DNA of 64,000 nucleotides, from positions 97,033,474-97,097,473 of the forward strand of contig OZ038384.1 of the NCBI GenBank assembly GCA_964036045.1, written 5' to 3'. A program made the position numbers and the translations under genes. The stretch is from Eutreptiella sp. 'Long Island Sound 2002' (Eukaryota > Euglenozoa > Euglenophyceae > Eutreptiales > Eutreptiaceae). Of the stretch, positions 42,105 through 54,017 are shown piece by piece (within the stretch, counting starts at the first letter, position 1; each line of letters begins with the position of its first letter). The notes beneath the pieces are model-generated. The model saw only the letters and a program-made list of their open reading frames with translations. It searched no databases and was not told where the DNA came from.

Positions 42105-43469
42105 CCCGCCCGTCCCACCCAATGACGCTATTTGCGACTTCTATTGCCAAATTGCCAAATGGTACATGCTCAAAGGCCTTTTGATTCGTGCATTGACTAT
42201 ATGCAACAATCAGCCAGATTTTATGAAGGCAGTAATTTATTACACACACAGGGCCTCATTTCCAGAGGCTTCCCTGCCAGTGCCCTGCGCAGAGCTTGGC
42301 GCAAGTTCATGTACGATAAAATCCTTGCTCAAAACACCAGAAAGGTCCTCACAGAAGCTTTTGACGAATGGCTCAACAAGCAAAACTTTTCCCAGGCGTC
42401 AGCTGACGAAGGGCAGCAAAGACAGCAACGCAAAGATGCTACACAGCATCAATTTGAAAGCTTCTTGATTAATGGCCTCACTGCCATCAATCACATCCTA
42501 TGAGCCACTAACGGTAATCTCAACACTCTTGAGGACATGAAACAGGCAGCTGCTTCCATGGCTGACCTGGAAGCCAGCATCATTTCAGGCTTTGATGCCC
42601 GGCACATTCTCAGTCTCCAGCACAAAAATATACACCCTGCTGACATACTGCTGAATGTATTGCGCAGCCAGGACAATCTCCTGGTTAACAAATGGGACGA
42701 AACGTCGCCAATTCAAACCAAAATACTGCTTGTTGCCAGTGGTAAAGCATGGACCGCTGTCCTGCAGGATAAACAGCAATGCTGGTCCGAATTCCACAGG
42801 CGTGCTCGTTTCCCCTCACATAATATCACCAATTTTTGGACACACAAAGTCAAACAGGGCACAGTATATACTGTTGACTCCTGGAATATGGATGACCCTG
42901 ACAAAAAAGGCAGGCCACCTGATGATGTTCAGCCAACCCCAGGTGGTTCTTTCATCCCTTCCACCGTAGGTTTGGCCACCCCTCTGCACGAAAACAAATG
43001 CAGGACGCTGAATCCTCGCAATGAATCCATCGCTGCACGCTATGTCCGTCTTTTTCCAACGCCAAACATTCGGTTTGCCAGCACTGGCAAAGCTGTCCGC
43101 CAGTTTGGAAAAGACTACAACCCTGCTCACACACGTGGAGAATTTGCTATTCCAGCCCAGTTCAAGCAAAACCCTGTCTTTCATTTCAGCAATCAGGACA
43201 GGCTTGAGTCCCAAGCTGCAGCAACTGCTCCCTCCCAAGACCTGCTCGGAATTTTGATCGACAGTCTCACACCTGAAAGCCAAGCCAAATCAAGTGCAGA
43301 AATTTCCCCTGCCAGGCCCAGAAATCTAACTGATGTTTTTTCCAGCATCAGCGCCGCCTTGACTTTGTCTCGTACACCCTCCCGTAGTCAGGGGAGGTCA
43401 CAAAGTCAGGAAAGCACTGATATGCTATGCACCCCATCACGGTCCAATACCAAAGTGTCCCATAGTTGA
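42105..43469 (+). pseudogene. Penelope-type retroelement, 3' part of the RT gene
   Basis: Continues the RT cut at 31,950: NDAICDFYCQIAKWYMLKGL, then a frame change near 42,245 into GLISRGFPASALRRAWRKF, resembling the post-catalytic segment of Penelope RTs. An in-frame TGA (42,501-42,503) precedes a long open stretch to 43,469 (HILSLQHKNIHPADILLNVL) ending in a Ser/Arg-rich tail. I see no GIY-YIG endonuclease. With the left piece this makes one decayed gene split by the 10 kb element. Confidence 0.7.
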
Positions 43470-44063
43470 TTGTGAAATGTCCTCCTGCAAGAGATACGAT
43501 GTAATTAATGTCCAATCTGTTTTGCCAGAGTGTTACAGGACTACTATTATGGTATGCTTGCCTTCAGCATCATTTTTGCTGTCAGATCCTCGTTGAGTTT
43601 GTTGCCAGTTGTGGCAGTTGAAGTTGGACAGGCAAATTGGAGTAGTAATATCTGTTTCCCTTACCTTAAACAACTCCCCTCTGCAAAGCCCTTTACGGGC
43701 CTCTGTTTGGTGGATGCAAGGCACAGAGGGCGATGTTAAGGGGAATCTCAGTCTCAGGCATATGGTGTTGGAGGGGTTGGAAATTTGCCAAGTAGGAACC
43801 CCAAAAAAATCAGCGTCATGTCAGCAACAAGACCAGTATGCAGATGAATTTGGATGATGATTTTAATTGTTTATTGACTGTGCCCGTCATACATGTTGTG
43901 TGTTCTGTCATTTTGTTTTATGTTGTGATGTATGGTGGCACAGATTGCAGATGATGACTTCAGAAGTGCATCTGATCTTTTATCCCTCTGCTGCTGTATC
44001 TGGTTGCTGACATGGTAATTTTTTGGGGTTCTTTTTCAGGGAAGGCAAACTCTCAACCACATG
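43470..44063. other. A/T-richer spacer, no gene seen
   Basis: Short frames only. The sequence is T-rich with no repeats or motifs I recognise. It probably includes the 3' end of the Penelope-like copy. Confidence 0.5.
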
Positions 44064-44240
44064 TCACCTAGCACCAAGCAGTTGTGCATAATTTGTGTAC
44101 ATGCCATTCCAATAAGGGGGAAGCAGCCCCTTCAAAACATTTGCGAGCAGTAAATCATCATCATCACCACAAAGCGTCCACGCAGCAATATCTCCCGGTC
44201 GCACCTTTACCAGAGTGCAGAGGAAGCATCTAACAAAGAA
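44064..44240 (-). CDS. Possible terminal exon on the minus strand
   Basis: The minus frame reads VRPGDIAAWTLCGDDDDLLL and continues to LLPPYWNGMYTNYAQLLGAR and a TAG stop at 44,064. A CTTCTTTGTTAG acceptor-like site lies near 44,232. Composition looks like real protein, but no domain is recognised and no upstream exon is convincing. Confidence 0.3.
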   Translation of the reverse strand, partial: FFVRCFLCTLVKVRPGDIAAWTLCGDDDDLLLANVLKGLLPPYWNGMYTNYAQLLGAR

Positions 44241-46330
44241 GCAAAAGGAAAAGCGTCCAGAAACACAGCCCACAAAGGCCAAACACAATACTTATCCGAA
44301 AGACGTCGCTGTGCCCTTGTGTGACAACAAGCCGCACCTGCCAAGACATTACAGAAACTTGTCCTCCCTCGCTCCCACTCCACTCTTGATCTATCGTCGT
44401 GTTCCAAATTTTTGATGACGAATGTATTTCTTGACTTGATGCCGTTCATGAGATGTCTCATTGCACTGAACCTTTTTGCCATCTGTCCCCATGCACCCCT
44501 CAGGCCCGATTTGGATTCATGTTTGCCCGTTTGCTGAAGTGTTTGTGTGTGTGTCGTTCTGTAAGTATTTGTTTTCTTTTTTCTGACGAGGGTCAACCAG
44601 GTCTGATCAGGGGAATGAAGAGGCGCTCGGGTCACATTGAGGAGTGCATTCCTGTACGTGCTGATCCTTCTATGTGCGTCATCTCACATTCGGTCAATCA
44701 GTCCTCCAAATAATGTTGGAGGGGGGGTTCGTTAGGGGACAATTTTGTTGGGAAATTTCGTTTTTCAGATTTTCCCGACGAATTTTTTTTCTGCAATTTC
44801 GGGTTCTCCTCCCCCTTCTGCACCCCCTCTGGTGGCGGTAGCCAGGTATTGTTGCGCCGTTGTCGTCAGTCCATCCGTTCGTCACGTCGAGACTGTTTGT
44901 GAGTTTTGTTCGAGTGCGAAAAAGGCCACATTTCTTGACTGCCGGGGGTGTTGAAGTTTCCCGCGTCTGATGGCCCCGCACCAAAGTTGGAGGTGTGCCG
45001 AAAATTTCCCCTGATGAAAATTTCCCCTCGACATCCCCCCCCCCCCCCGTAATCTAATACACTGGACTGCTAGACTGGAGAGTTTCCCGGTCTGGTGCCA
45101 GAGGGTGACGAGAATCGTCGAATTATGGCCAATCCGCGCGTGCCACTGTGCTGTGGTGCAGAGTACAGTCCCCCTTCCCGTCGCGCCTCTCCGTTCGCGT
45201 TTCTCACAGGAGAAGCGCAAGGCGACCACCAAACTCACCGCGAAGAAGCCCAAGCGCCCACCCCTCATCAAGCGTGACCCCCGCCAGAACCGTCGCCGCT
45301 AGTCCCCCGGCCGGCCGGTGCGCAGAGGGCGCCTGCCCTCTGCCCACCCTCTGTGTCAACCCCCCGACCGGAACGACGGGAGGGGGGCTGGGTGCGTCTG
45401 GGTGCCCCCGAGACGTGCTCCACGCGCCTCATGCCCTGCTCACAACATCCGCGTGAAGCAGGGGACCGCCAAGTGTCACCCCGATCCGCCCCTGTGCCGG
45501 CGCGACCCTTTGGGCCGGGTGGTGTTTGTTACACCCGAGCCCTCGACAGTCGTCGTGGCCTCGGGCATCAAGTGTTGGACCGACAGGGCGTTCCGCGGAT
45601 TGGGGGGTGCTGCCGGGGATTTCCAACAGCCGCGCGCCCAATCGTTTGGTTTGAGGCAGCGGCTTTGCGGTGTGCACCGGAGGCGCCACTGCGGCATGTG
45701 AGTGCAAGGCAACAACGTGTGCCATGGGGTGGCATGGCGCCCCAGTCAATGGCCGCGCACATCGGCAGTGGCGCAGTGCGCGAGTCGCGCGGTGCGTCAG
45801 ATCCCCCCGGCGGTCCCCGTCCTACGATGGACGTTCCGTTAGTTGACGGTTAACCAATGGCACTGGGTGGGTGGGCCGAGTGATTGCGGGTGGCAAAGCA
45901 CCTGCGGCAGTTGGCGGTTCATCTACCGCCCGTTGGCAGTCCCAAGAGCGTCGGAATTTTGAATTCTAAGGCCCGCTGATCTCCTGCAGCCTGCGCCCTC
46001 TTCTCCCTGGGTACTCCAGCACCCCCGCCCCCCTCCCCTGAGTTCACATTAATGTGACTGTGCAGGGCCAAAGCCAGCACGTGAGTCTTTTGACTCCTGG
46101 TGGTGGCCCATGCAGATTTTCAACGAATTTGTCCCCAGGGCTGCCGGTTAGCCGGCAGCAGTGGGTTGTTGACTTGGCAGGAAGGCCTTGCCGGAGCCTA
46201 ACGTGGGGCGTCAACGCGGAGGCAAGCCCCCCTCCCCCCTTTCAATACTCTCAAATTAATGAGGTCTCCCCCCCCCCCCCCCTTTGTAACCTGCGGTGGG
46301 TGGCGAGCTGTCTTTTGGGAATAAGCTATT
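44241..46330. other. Unassigned region, weak coding signals only
   Basis: Several 100-170 codon frames exist on both strands between 45,095 and 45,860. One plus frame ends in a basic tail (KKPKRPPLIKRDPRQNRRR, to 45,302) and another contains a hydrophobic patch (LGRVVFVTPEPSTVVVASG). Neither has a recognised motif or clear start. C runs lie near 45,030-45,048 and 46,267-46,281. Confidence 0.4.
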
Positions 46331-46345
46331 TCTTTCGTTTTCTCA

Positions 46346-46678
46346 TTGCAGCCGTCCCGAGGGTATCGGTGGCAGGGTTCGGTCAATCAACGGCGGTTGA
46401 CACTCAACCGACGAAGGTTGGCAGTTATCCGACGCCGGTTCGCGGTTGGCCCACAACAGTCCCTCGTGGCTTTAGCAACCGACACATCTGTGGGAGCGGG
46501 ATGCGGCTTTCCTCCTGAGACAATGTGTTGTGCGGGGCAGGGGCCTCCAACAACGCTCTGCATCCTTCAAGGGGTCGCTCGAGCTGGAAGGCTGAGTGCG
46601 CATGGCAGGCGTGTTCTGCTGACCGGTCAGCAGGACGGCGTCGCATGCGGCACACTGCTAGTACCGAGCTGGATCTGA
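46346..46678 (+). CDS. Possible exon, unrecognised
   Basis: Follows a CTCATTGCAG acceptor-like site. Encodes an Arg-rich segment (LTLNRRRLAVIRRRFAVG) and then Gly/Cys-rich sequence to TGA. Another candidate follows at 46,700 after CCCATCTCAG (FERERWVRERASACIQDN). These could be exons of one gene, but I cannot confirm the joins. Confidence 0.22.
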   Translation: MQPSRGYRWQGSVNQRRLTLNRRRLAVIRRRFAVGPQQSLVALATDTSVGAGCGFPPETMCCAGQGPPTTLCILQGVARAGRLSAHGRRVLLTGQQDGVACGTLLVPSWI

Positions 46679-47338
46679 CCCACGTGCCACCCATCTCAGT
46701 TTGAAAGGGAGCGATGGGTAAGGGAGCGAGCGTCCGCGTGCATCCAGGACAACGGATCCCTCCCAGACACCCACCACCGCGTTTTTGGCTGTTGGCGCCC
46801 GTCGGCGCCCGCCAGCCCACAGGCCCATCCATGGGCTGCCTACTGCCTGAACCCCCCCCCCCCCCCCCTCCTCAGAAGGGGGAGTTCCGACGACCCCGAC
46901 CCACTGCGTGGTGCGCCCTCCTCCCCCAGGTCGGAGTGGATCAGCACGCGTCTGCGCAGGAGGGAGCCTCACGTCCACCTGTGGGACTGCAGCTATGGCA
47001 AGAGTGCCGGCACAGGCCTCAGGGGTCCTTTTTTTTTTTTGCATTGACTGTCCACTTTCAGGTCCGTACTGGACCTAAGGCCTTAGGGGCCTCCTCAGCA
47101 TACACACACACCAGGCTTCGTTTACAAGGAGCTAATCTGGTGGGGTTGGGGGGGGGTGAGGCCTGTGGGGGTCCCGTAAGGGCCGCTTGTTTAAATTTGG
47201 TTTTTGCTGAGCCAATTTTTTGTCAAGATTTGTTTTGGGGTGGGTGGGTCTTTGCAGGCTCAGGACCCTGCCCCCCATCTTATAAACGAAGCCTGACACA
47301 TGCGCGCGGGCACATGCACATGCGTGCACCCTTTCTTT
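46679..47338. other. Unassigned, C run and T run
   Basis: Contains a C run (about 46,853-46,868), a T run (47,030-47,040) followed by an acceptor-like TCCACTTTCAG, and a further G-rich tract near 47,147. No gene is supported. Confidence 0.4.
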
Positions 47339-47695
47339 TCACGTGCATGCGGTCACAATCCCTCTTTCGGGCCTCCCCCCCGGGTGTTGTTGTGCTGCGT
47401 GTTGGCATTGCCTGCTGTTTTTGTCTGTGGTGGGGCCGGCGGGGGTACTTTGTGCCCCCTCTATCTTGCTCTTGTGCCAGCCCCGCGCCATTACGCTGCC
47501 CACAATGCTCCAGACAAGGGCACAGCCGGGGGGTGCCCTGCGCCTCTGGAGCCCCATCTGAACCGCTCGCCGAAGGCACTGGATGGTCTCCCCCCCCTGG
47601 ATTGCATGGGTCATCCTAGCGGCATATGGCATATTGCTCTTGTATGACATGCACTCTGCAAGGGTCTGGAGCACATTCTGGTAGTTCTTTTCCAC
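47339..47695 (-). CDS. Hypothetical small protein, minus strand
   Basis: A 118-codon minus frame starting MEKNYQNVLQTLAECMSYKS, with balanced composition for its first 75 codons. The last third looks less protein-like. No family recognised; it may be an exon or chance. Confidence 0.25.
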   Translation of the reverse strand: MEKNYQNVLQTLAECMSYKSNMPYAARMTHAIQGGETIQCLRRAVQMGLQRRRAPPGCALVWSIVGSVMARGWHKSKIEGAQSTPAGPTTDKNSRQCQHAAQQHPGGRPERGIVTACT

Positions 47696-49309
47696 AGTAT
47701 CTGTGGCTATTCAGAGGTAAAAAAGACATTCATTTTCAGGGGATTTGCAGCCTTGTTGTGGAGGGACCCAAAGATGCAAACTGGACACCAGAAGTAGTCC
47801 CGGCACCCAGGACATCTCACACTTGGCACTTGGCATATCAGTGCCAATTGTTTAGGTGCACTTTTTTTTCCAATACACATCACATTGAATTTTTTGGCAA
47901 CCTAGGCCCTTTGAACCTGAGCTATGTTTCACGCAGATAGGGTTGGTAGCACTCCTCTCCATGACAAACAAAGGTTTGGTGGTATCCAAAGTCTCCATAG
48001 TGCAGGTGTGTGGTTGCCGTCAGTGATGGCTACACAGGGGTGTGGTTGGTGGATGAGCGGGTGAGAGGGGGTGGCTGGGTGAATGAGATACTGCGTCAGT
48101 AAGATAAACTGAGTATGTGTGAGAGTGGATGGCGGAGTGTATGTCTGCATGTGTGGTGAGTGGGTGATGGAGTGATGTCTGCATGTTCTTTGTACTGACA
48201 GTCATCAGCTTCTCAATTTGTGGTGCTGAGAGTGTGCATATCATGTCTAGCATGGAATGTGGCATTTCTTGAGAAAGGGGACAAGCAGGGTGCAAGAAGT
48301 AGGGCCTAGGAGGGCAGACAAAATTGGCAGCAAACAAGTCTGCTGATTCATTGCCCCTCAAAGAGCACCAGCGCAAAGACCCAGCCATTTAACCCTGATG
48401 TGTTGGAGTACAGGAACAGTGGACCCACCGGCAGGCCCGGGCCAGAGCCACTAGAGAATAATGCCATGGGAGCTGTAAGTATCAATGTTTGAAAGTGTGG
48501 ACCCTTCCTGCAGCAACCAGCAACCAGCCAGTGCGGGTGGCCCCACCCGGATAGCTGGGAGCCACAGTGCAAAAAAAAGCAACCAGCCAGTGTGCTATGG
48601 CACAAGGGCAGAATATTGCTCTTCAGAATACAACAGAGAGTTCTAAGGGAATTGTGGTGATTCAATTGGACATTGTGTTTTCATTGCTCTGCATAATTGC
48701 AAAATATACCAAATTACAGTATTCAAGGATCACAGATTGCTGTTGCTTGCTGTTGCACATTTGCTGTGGAAATATTTGGCTGTGTCTGTGTATTCAGCAT
48801 TCCAATGTTGCACACAAATGTTGATCCTGTCCGAGGCAATTTAATTGGGTTGGTGAAGCCATTCATGCTGTGTTGCCGTCAATCGCTTCAGTTTTCATCT
48901 TAAATCTTTTATTGAGCTTGAAACACAGCAATACAGCCACAAACATGCTCACTTCGTTGCCTCAAAACGCTCTCAAAGCCTCCTCATTCCTCATGATGGG
49001 CTGCTTGTTGCCCTTTTTGGTGTCATCTCGGTTGCCTTTGAGCAGTTGCCATTATGGGACGCGCTATATCTGTGTATATTTGGATGTACCGCGTGGTTGC
49101 GCTTCGGATTACACTGTGGGCACTGTTTTGGAGCGAGTGTTCAAGAACAGGAACCATGTAGCAAGCAAAGGCGTTGCAGATTCCGACTGGGGGGGGTGGG
49201 GAGATGCGGACCATTGAAAAGGTTGATGGACTGTGAGGTGTTTCATCACACTGCAAGCCGATCCGGCCATTGTAAATGGGATTGGAGAATTGCTCCCGCT
49301 TGTGTTACA
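47696..49309. other. Unassigned region
   Basis: Short frames only. GTGG-rich DNA lies at 48,000-48,180. A possible coding patch (YICVYLDVPRGCASDYTVG, about 49,065-49,130) has no supporting context. Confidence 0.4.
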
Positions 49310-50838
49310 AGGGGGTGCCCACTTGTGGGCCACCTCTGACTCTGCCCCCCGCTCTGAAGCGGTGGGGACCCCCCAGGCGGCAGGGGTTATGTAGCCACTC
49401 TGCCCACTTGTGCGCCATTTCTAATTCTGCCTCCCGCTCTGAGGAGGTGGGGACCCCCGAGGTGGCAGGGGTTAAGTAGCCACCTTGCCCACTTGTGGGC
49501 CACTTCTGATTCCGCCCCCTGCTCTGAAGCGGAGGGGATCCCCGAGGCGGCAGGGGTTATGTAGCCACTTTGCTCACATCTGGGCCACCTGCGATTGTGC
49601 CCCCCGCTCTGAAGCGGAGGGGACCCCCCCAGGTGGCAGGGGTTATGTAGCCACCTTGCCCACTTGTGGGCCACCTCTGATTCTCCCTCCCGCTCTGAAA
49701 CGGTGGGGACCTCCCAGGCGGCAGGGGTTATGTAGCCATGTTGCTCACTTGTGGGCCACTTCTGACTCTGCCCCCCGCTCTGAAGCGGTGGGGACCCCCG
49801 AGGCGGCAGGGGTTATGTAGCCACCTTGCCCACAAGGTGGGCCACTTATAACTTTGCCCCCCGCTCTGAAGCGGAGGGGACCCCCAAGGCGGCAGGGGTG
49901 AAGTAGCCACTTTGCCCACAAGTGGGCCACCTCTAATTTTGCCTCCTGTTCTCAAGCGATGGGCACCCCCCAGGCGGCAGGGGTTATGTAGCCACTTTGC
50001 CCACTTATGGGCCACCTCTGATTCTGCCCCCCGCTCTGAAGCGGTGGGAACCCCCCTGGCGGCAGGGGTTATGTAGCCACCTTGCCCCTTTGTCGGCCAC
50101 TTCTGATTCTGCCCTCCGCTCTGAAGCGGTGGGAACCCCCCTGGCGGCAGGGGTTATGTAGCCACGTTGCCCACTTGTGGGCCACTTCTGATTCTGCCCC
50201 CCGCTGTGAAGCGGAGGGGACCCCCCCGGCGGCAGGGGTTATGTAGCCACGTTGCCCACTTGTGGGCCATTTGTGATTCGGCCTCCCGCTCTGAAGCGTT
50301 GGGGACCCCCAAGGCGGCAGGGGTTATGTAGCCACATTGCTCACGTTAATCACTTGTGGGCCACTTCTGATTTTGCCTCCCGCTCTGAAGCGGTGGGAAC
50401 CCCCCTGGCGGCAGGGGTTATGTAGCCACCTTGCCCACTTGTGGGCCACTTCTGATTTTGCCTCCCGCTCTGAAGCGATGGGGACCGCCCAGGCGGTAGG
50501 GGTTATGTTGCCACCTTGACCACAAGTTGGCCACCTCTAATTCTGCCCCTCGCTTTGAAGCGGTGGGGGCCCCCCAAGGGGCAGGGGGTATTTAGCCACT
50601 TTGCCCACTTGTGGGCCAGTTATGAATCTGCCTCCCGCTCTGAAGCGGTGGGGACCCCCCAGGAGGGCGGGATTATGTAGCCAATGCCCAGGTCTGGGCC
50701 ACTTCTGACTCTGCCTCCTGTTCTCAAGCGGTTGGGAGGGGTTACGTAGCCACCTTGCCCAGAAGTGGGCCACTTCTGATGCTGCCCCCCGCTCTGAAGC
50801 GGAGGGGATCCCCCAGGCGGCAGGGGTGATGTAGCCAC
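49310..50838. repeat. 85-86 bp minisatellite, about 17-18 copies
   Basis: Unit: GGGGACCCCCGAGGCGGCAG, then GGGTTATGTAGCCAC, TTGCCCACTTGTGGGCCACT, TCTGATTCTGCC and CCCCGCTCTGAAGCGG. Successive units are 85-86 bases apart (TTATGTAG at 49,387, 49,472, 49,557, 49,643, 49,728, 49,813). Several near-palindromic segments (CCCACTTGTGGG; CCGCTCTGAAGCGG) are included. Minus-strand frames read YITPAASG(V/I)P before shifting. The core GGGGACCCCCGAG...GCAGGGGTTATGTAGC matches a dispersed repeat at 36, 52 and 61-62 kb. Confidence 0.95.
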
Positions 50839-50935
50839 ATTTTTTCACCCTACGTGTCTGTACTCAAAGTATTCAGAACTTTATGGAGAATTCAATCATT
50901 GATGAAAATCATGAAAAAAAATCTTGACGCTCCTC
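50839..50935 (-). repeat. Diverged copy of the 34.1 kb dispersed block
   Basis: Directly follows the minisatellite. It aligns with 34,088-34,185 at roughly 70% by eye, with shared TTTTTTCA, GAGAATTCA and TTGAC anchors. On the minus strand the frame SEYFEYRHV corresponds to FEYFDYKHI in the other copy. Confidence 0.5.
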
Positions 50936-51207
50936 GTCCCCCAAGCTTCAGCCCCAGCCCAGCTAATGGGGCCTCCATGTCAGTATGAAATGTTTTTTTC
51001 AAAAATTCCTTTTACCCTAACATACATGGTTTGTAATGATCAGCGCGACGAGGCAGTCAATTTGAGCCATATGTGTCCGCCCCCCCCCCCCCCTGCGGGC
51101 GCCCAGACCCCCCCCCCTCGCCCCCCCATCCCCCCCTCCCTGAATGTGGCATAAATGTGGGAGGGAGTCGGCGTATGGACCGGGCCCGGTGGCCCCCCCC
51201 CCCGTGA
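50936..51207. other. C-rich spacer
   Basis: C runs at about 51,080-51,093, 51,108-51,132 and 51,193-51,203. No gene visible. Confidence 0.7.
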
Positions 51208-51495
51208 TTACGATGGACAATGGGTGTTAACAATTGGGAAAGGGGTCATTGTGTCAGGTGATGTGTGAGGAAGTTTGAGCCGAATTCGGAGCCATGTGCG
51301 CTCCGCTCTGCACTTCAACGCTTGGTATGTTGCGGTCACACGTTGGACAAGCTGCTTTGCATGTGTTGCAATATCAGCTTTGGTGACCTTTCGCCACATT
51401 TGTCCAGAATATTCATCACCACGGGGCAATTTCTGGCGCCTTTGCGTTTTTGCGTGCAGTGTTACACCTTGCGAGGAAGGAGATTCACTTGGCAA
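51208..51495 (-). CDS. Hypothetical basic protein, minus strand
   Basis: A 95-codon minus frame with a Lys/Arg-rich, helical composition (KTQRRQKLPRGDEYSGQMWR; HAKQLVQRVTATYQALKCRA). The plus-strand alternative (51,265-51,765) is Cys-rich and less convincing. No family recognised. Confidence 0.3.
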   Translation of the reverse strand: MPSESPSSQGVTLHAKTQRRQKLPRGDEYSGQMWRKVTKADIATHAKQLVQRVTATYQALKCRAERTWLRIRLKLPHTSPDTMTPFPIVNTHCPS

Positions 51496-53605
51496 TTATG
51501 TCTTATGGAGGGGGATCGCCAGCTAGGCAGAGTACGAAAACTTTACATCAGCACAACATATCCCTATGAGGGTGCATTAGCGCACCGGGCATGTGCCGAA
51601 CACGCGCCCCTAGTTCCCCCATTTTACGCACATTTTGTTCCCGCATCGGGGACATGTTGTTGTTTGAAAACGGGCATTGCTACACTACGCTATACTACAC
51701 CCTATATTATTTGCTTGGGGTGTAGTTCTCAGCAGGCATTACGGTTGTGGATTAACAAGAAATGAACGATTTTTTGTTCACCTGCACTTGTGGTTTGTTG
51801 TGTCATTCGTGCTTACGGTTCCTGTGCTGAAAGAGGGTGTGATATTTAATGGTAAGACATTGCGATAAACGACTGTGACTTTGGTTTGGCCGGCGGGCGC
51901 GCCAGGCACGCTGGGCGAACGTCCCCTCTATGCCCACAAATTGTCTAATGTGGGCCTCCCAATGGTAAAGGTAAAAAATAGTAAAATGGTAAACGGAAAG
52001 AAGCTATAAGTTACTAACTGCTCCTTGTGCTGTTTGGGCAAGTTGGCTTCTAGATGTGTCCCATGAAGTCAATGGACAAAAACACAGCACCATAGCCTAA
52101 GACTGCCTGCGTTTTGGGCACAATTTTCTCATAGAGGGAGCGTTAGCGCGCCGGGCACGAGCCCTGCATCTTTTTGGACCCGTGCCCTTCAAGTAAGAGG
52201 GCGCACTTAGCGCAGTGCAGCTATTTGGGCGTCTGGCTGTATTAGAGACCCACATTTTGAGATACTAGGAGCATCATGGTGACCCCTAGCGTAGGGTTTG
52301 ACTTGGTTAATGCACCATTGGCGCCAAAAATTATTTTCCATGGTTGCTGCAAGCTTTTTCTTTGTGCACTGGCCCCTTGCCAGTTGGGGATATGCACTGG
52401 CCCATTTCTAGTTGCGGATACAAAACTGCCCCTTTGTAGTTGGAAATCCAGACCCATAGGATGTCAAACTTGCTAATAGAAAATTAGGATGCAGGGCGCG
52501 TGCCGGGCAAACATTCCCCCAAGACTGCTTGCGTTTTGAACACAATTTTCTCATAGTTCCACCCTTTTAGGGAGGGGATGTGAGTGCAGAAGGTGTACAT
52601 GGCGTTCTCCCAAATGCCATATACGGGGGGTACCTAGTACGGGAGAAAACCTGTTTGGAAAATTTTACCGCCCAGGAACTTGTTGGACTTGTTGAAAAAT
52701 GCGCCAACCCGGTGGGTTTTCGGGGCTTTGTATCATTGTTGCTTCATTTCAGGTAGGGATATGTGGGGTATATTCGGTAAGCCTTTAGCAAGGGGAAGGG
52801 GTCGGTGTATGGGAATGCCATGCACGCAATGCGCACGCAGTGCGCACGCAGTGCGAAGTTTTGGATGTCGGCAAATACTCGAACCCTAGTTTTGGCCCCC
52901 TTTCACAAGTTTTTGGTTCCGTACCACGGTTTTTTTGGCTTCCCAAGCATTTAGGATGTGGCATATTTGAATTGTCAACCATTTCCCCCTAGAAGAGGTC
53001 CATCGTGTACACCGTTGACACCACTCGGATCTCGACGTCGTCATTGTCGACACTGCAGCGAGCCTGGTATCCGTAGAGGCAGTTCGATTCGCCCTGCAGA
53101 GTACTCTTCCCAACAGTTTGATTCGCCTTGCACAGTGCTCTTCCCGACAGATAGTATGTGCACCAAAACCTTGGTCGACTTCAAGGTGATTCTCAAACCG
53201 AGATGCTCAAGATTATCGATCGGTATGGCCACGTCCACAACTGCAAAGAAGTCAACGTGGTCATCGTCGCTCGAAGGCTCTCGATTGCCGATACTCGATG
53301 GTGGCAGGTCGACACCAGGACCGGATAGTTCTTCTTCGACGATGCTGTTGGTGATAACTACAACCAGAAGTATCGATGGACACCTGGCCAAAGCTATGGT
53401 ATTGACACCTTTCAGTCATCCCCCTAGTAACCAAGTGACAGGTATTTTTGGGTGAGTATCCTAGCCTCTGTGTGCGCAATATGCACGCAGTGCAAACACT
53501 TAGCCTATGGCCCGTTGCTACGCCCCCCCCCCCTACCCTGTGAGCGCAACCGCTGCAATGTTTCCGCAATGTTTTCGCAGGTGAATTCTCTTCGGACCAT
53601 ATTTT
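51496..53605. repeat. Repeat-rich spacer with relics of the 806-bp element family
   Basis: 52,200-52,310 matches the reverse complement of the right part of the 806-bp element (GCGCAGTGCAGCTATTTGGG, CATCATGGTGACCCCTAGCG). The pair 52,096-52,136 / 52,528-52,565 (CTGCGTTTTGG-type, CACAATTTTCTCATAG) is a local direct repeat. The motif AGGG(A/T)GC(A/G)TTAGCGC(A/G)CCGGGCA appears at 51,569 and 52,135, and CACGCAGTGCG runs lie near 52,829 and 53,480. Frames between 52,900 and 53,460 contain stops and no recognised domain. Confidence 0.55.
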
Positions 53606-54017
53606 ATGTACCCACACATTGTTCTCTTGCTGTTGATCCTCTTCCACGGCAGAATACAAGCAAGCACATCACATGTCTGGGATTTTCCTTGCTCTGGATT
53701 TGATACAGGAATCCGTGACAATTTTGGAGAAACACAAGTTCGCTGCCCGGCATGTGCAGGCGACACATCGTTACACACCTCCTACTATACAGCGTTATGG
53801 GGCACTGGACCTTTTCATGGCCGCGCTTTTTGCAAAGCGGCGATATGGGCTGGCATAATTTCAATGGAGGGTGGAGGCGATTTTACTGTCTATTCTCACG
53901 GTGCACTTCCATTCAATCTCCCCGGTGGTACCCAGAATGGAGTAACCAGCGAAGAGAGCACACTGCAGATATACACATCTTTTGACTTCACGCTTGTGAA
54001 CCAAAATAGAATTATCG
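53606..54017 (+). CDS. LCCL-domain gene, signal peptide and first LCCL (part 1)
   Basis: Starts with a signal peptide (MYPHIVLLLLILFHGRIQAS) and then an LCCL domain: CPACAGD, YYTALWGTGPFHG, CKAAIWAGIISMEGGGDFTV and the terminal GGTQNGVTS. These are hallmark LCCL positions (WGTxxF, C-AA-HAGV-like, NGV-S). The last shared codons (NQNRII) are duplicated at 58,148, where the gene resumes in the same frame. Beyond 54,017 the open frame runs only to a chance TGA at 54,026. Likely a secreted or surface protein; the ligand is unknown. Confidence 0.8.

Noticed and set aside
49310-50838. Tandem zinc-finger or repeat protein in the 85-bp array
   Set aside because: The period is 85-86, not a multiple of three, so frames break every one to three units.
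52958-53455. 165-codon plus-strand frame rich in Ser/Thr/Pro
   Set aside because: Composition looks like an off-frame reading. The other frames contain protein-like pieces broken by stops, and no domain is seen.
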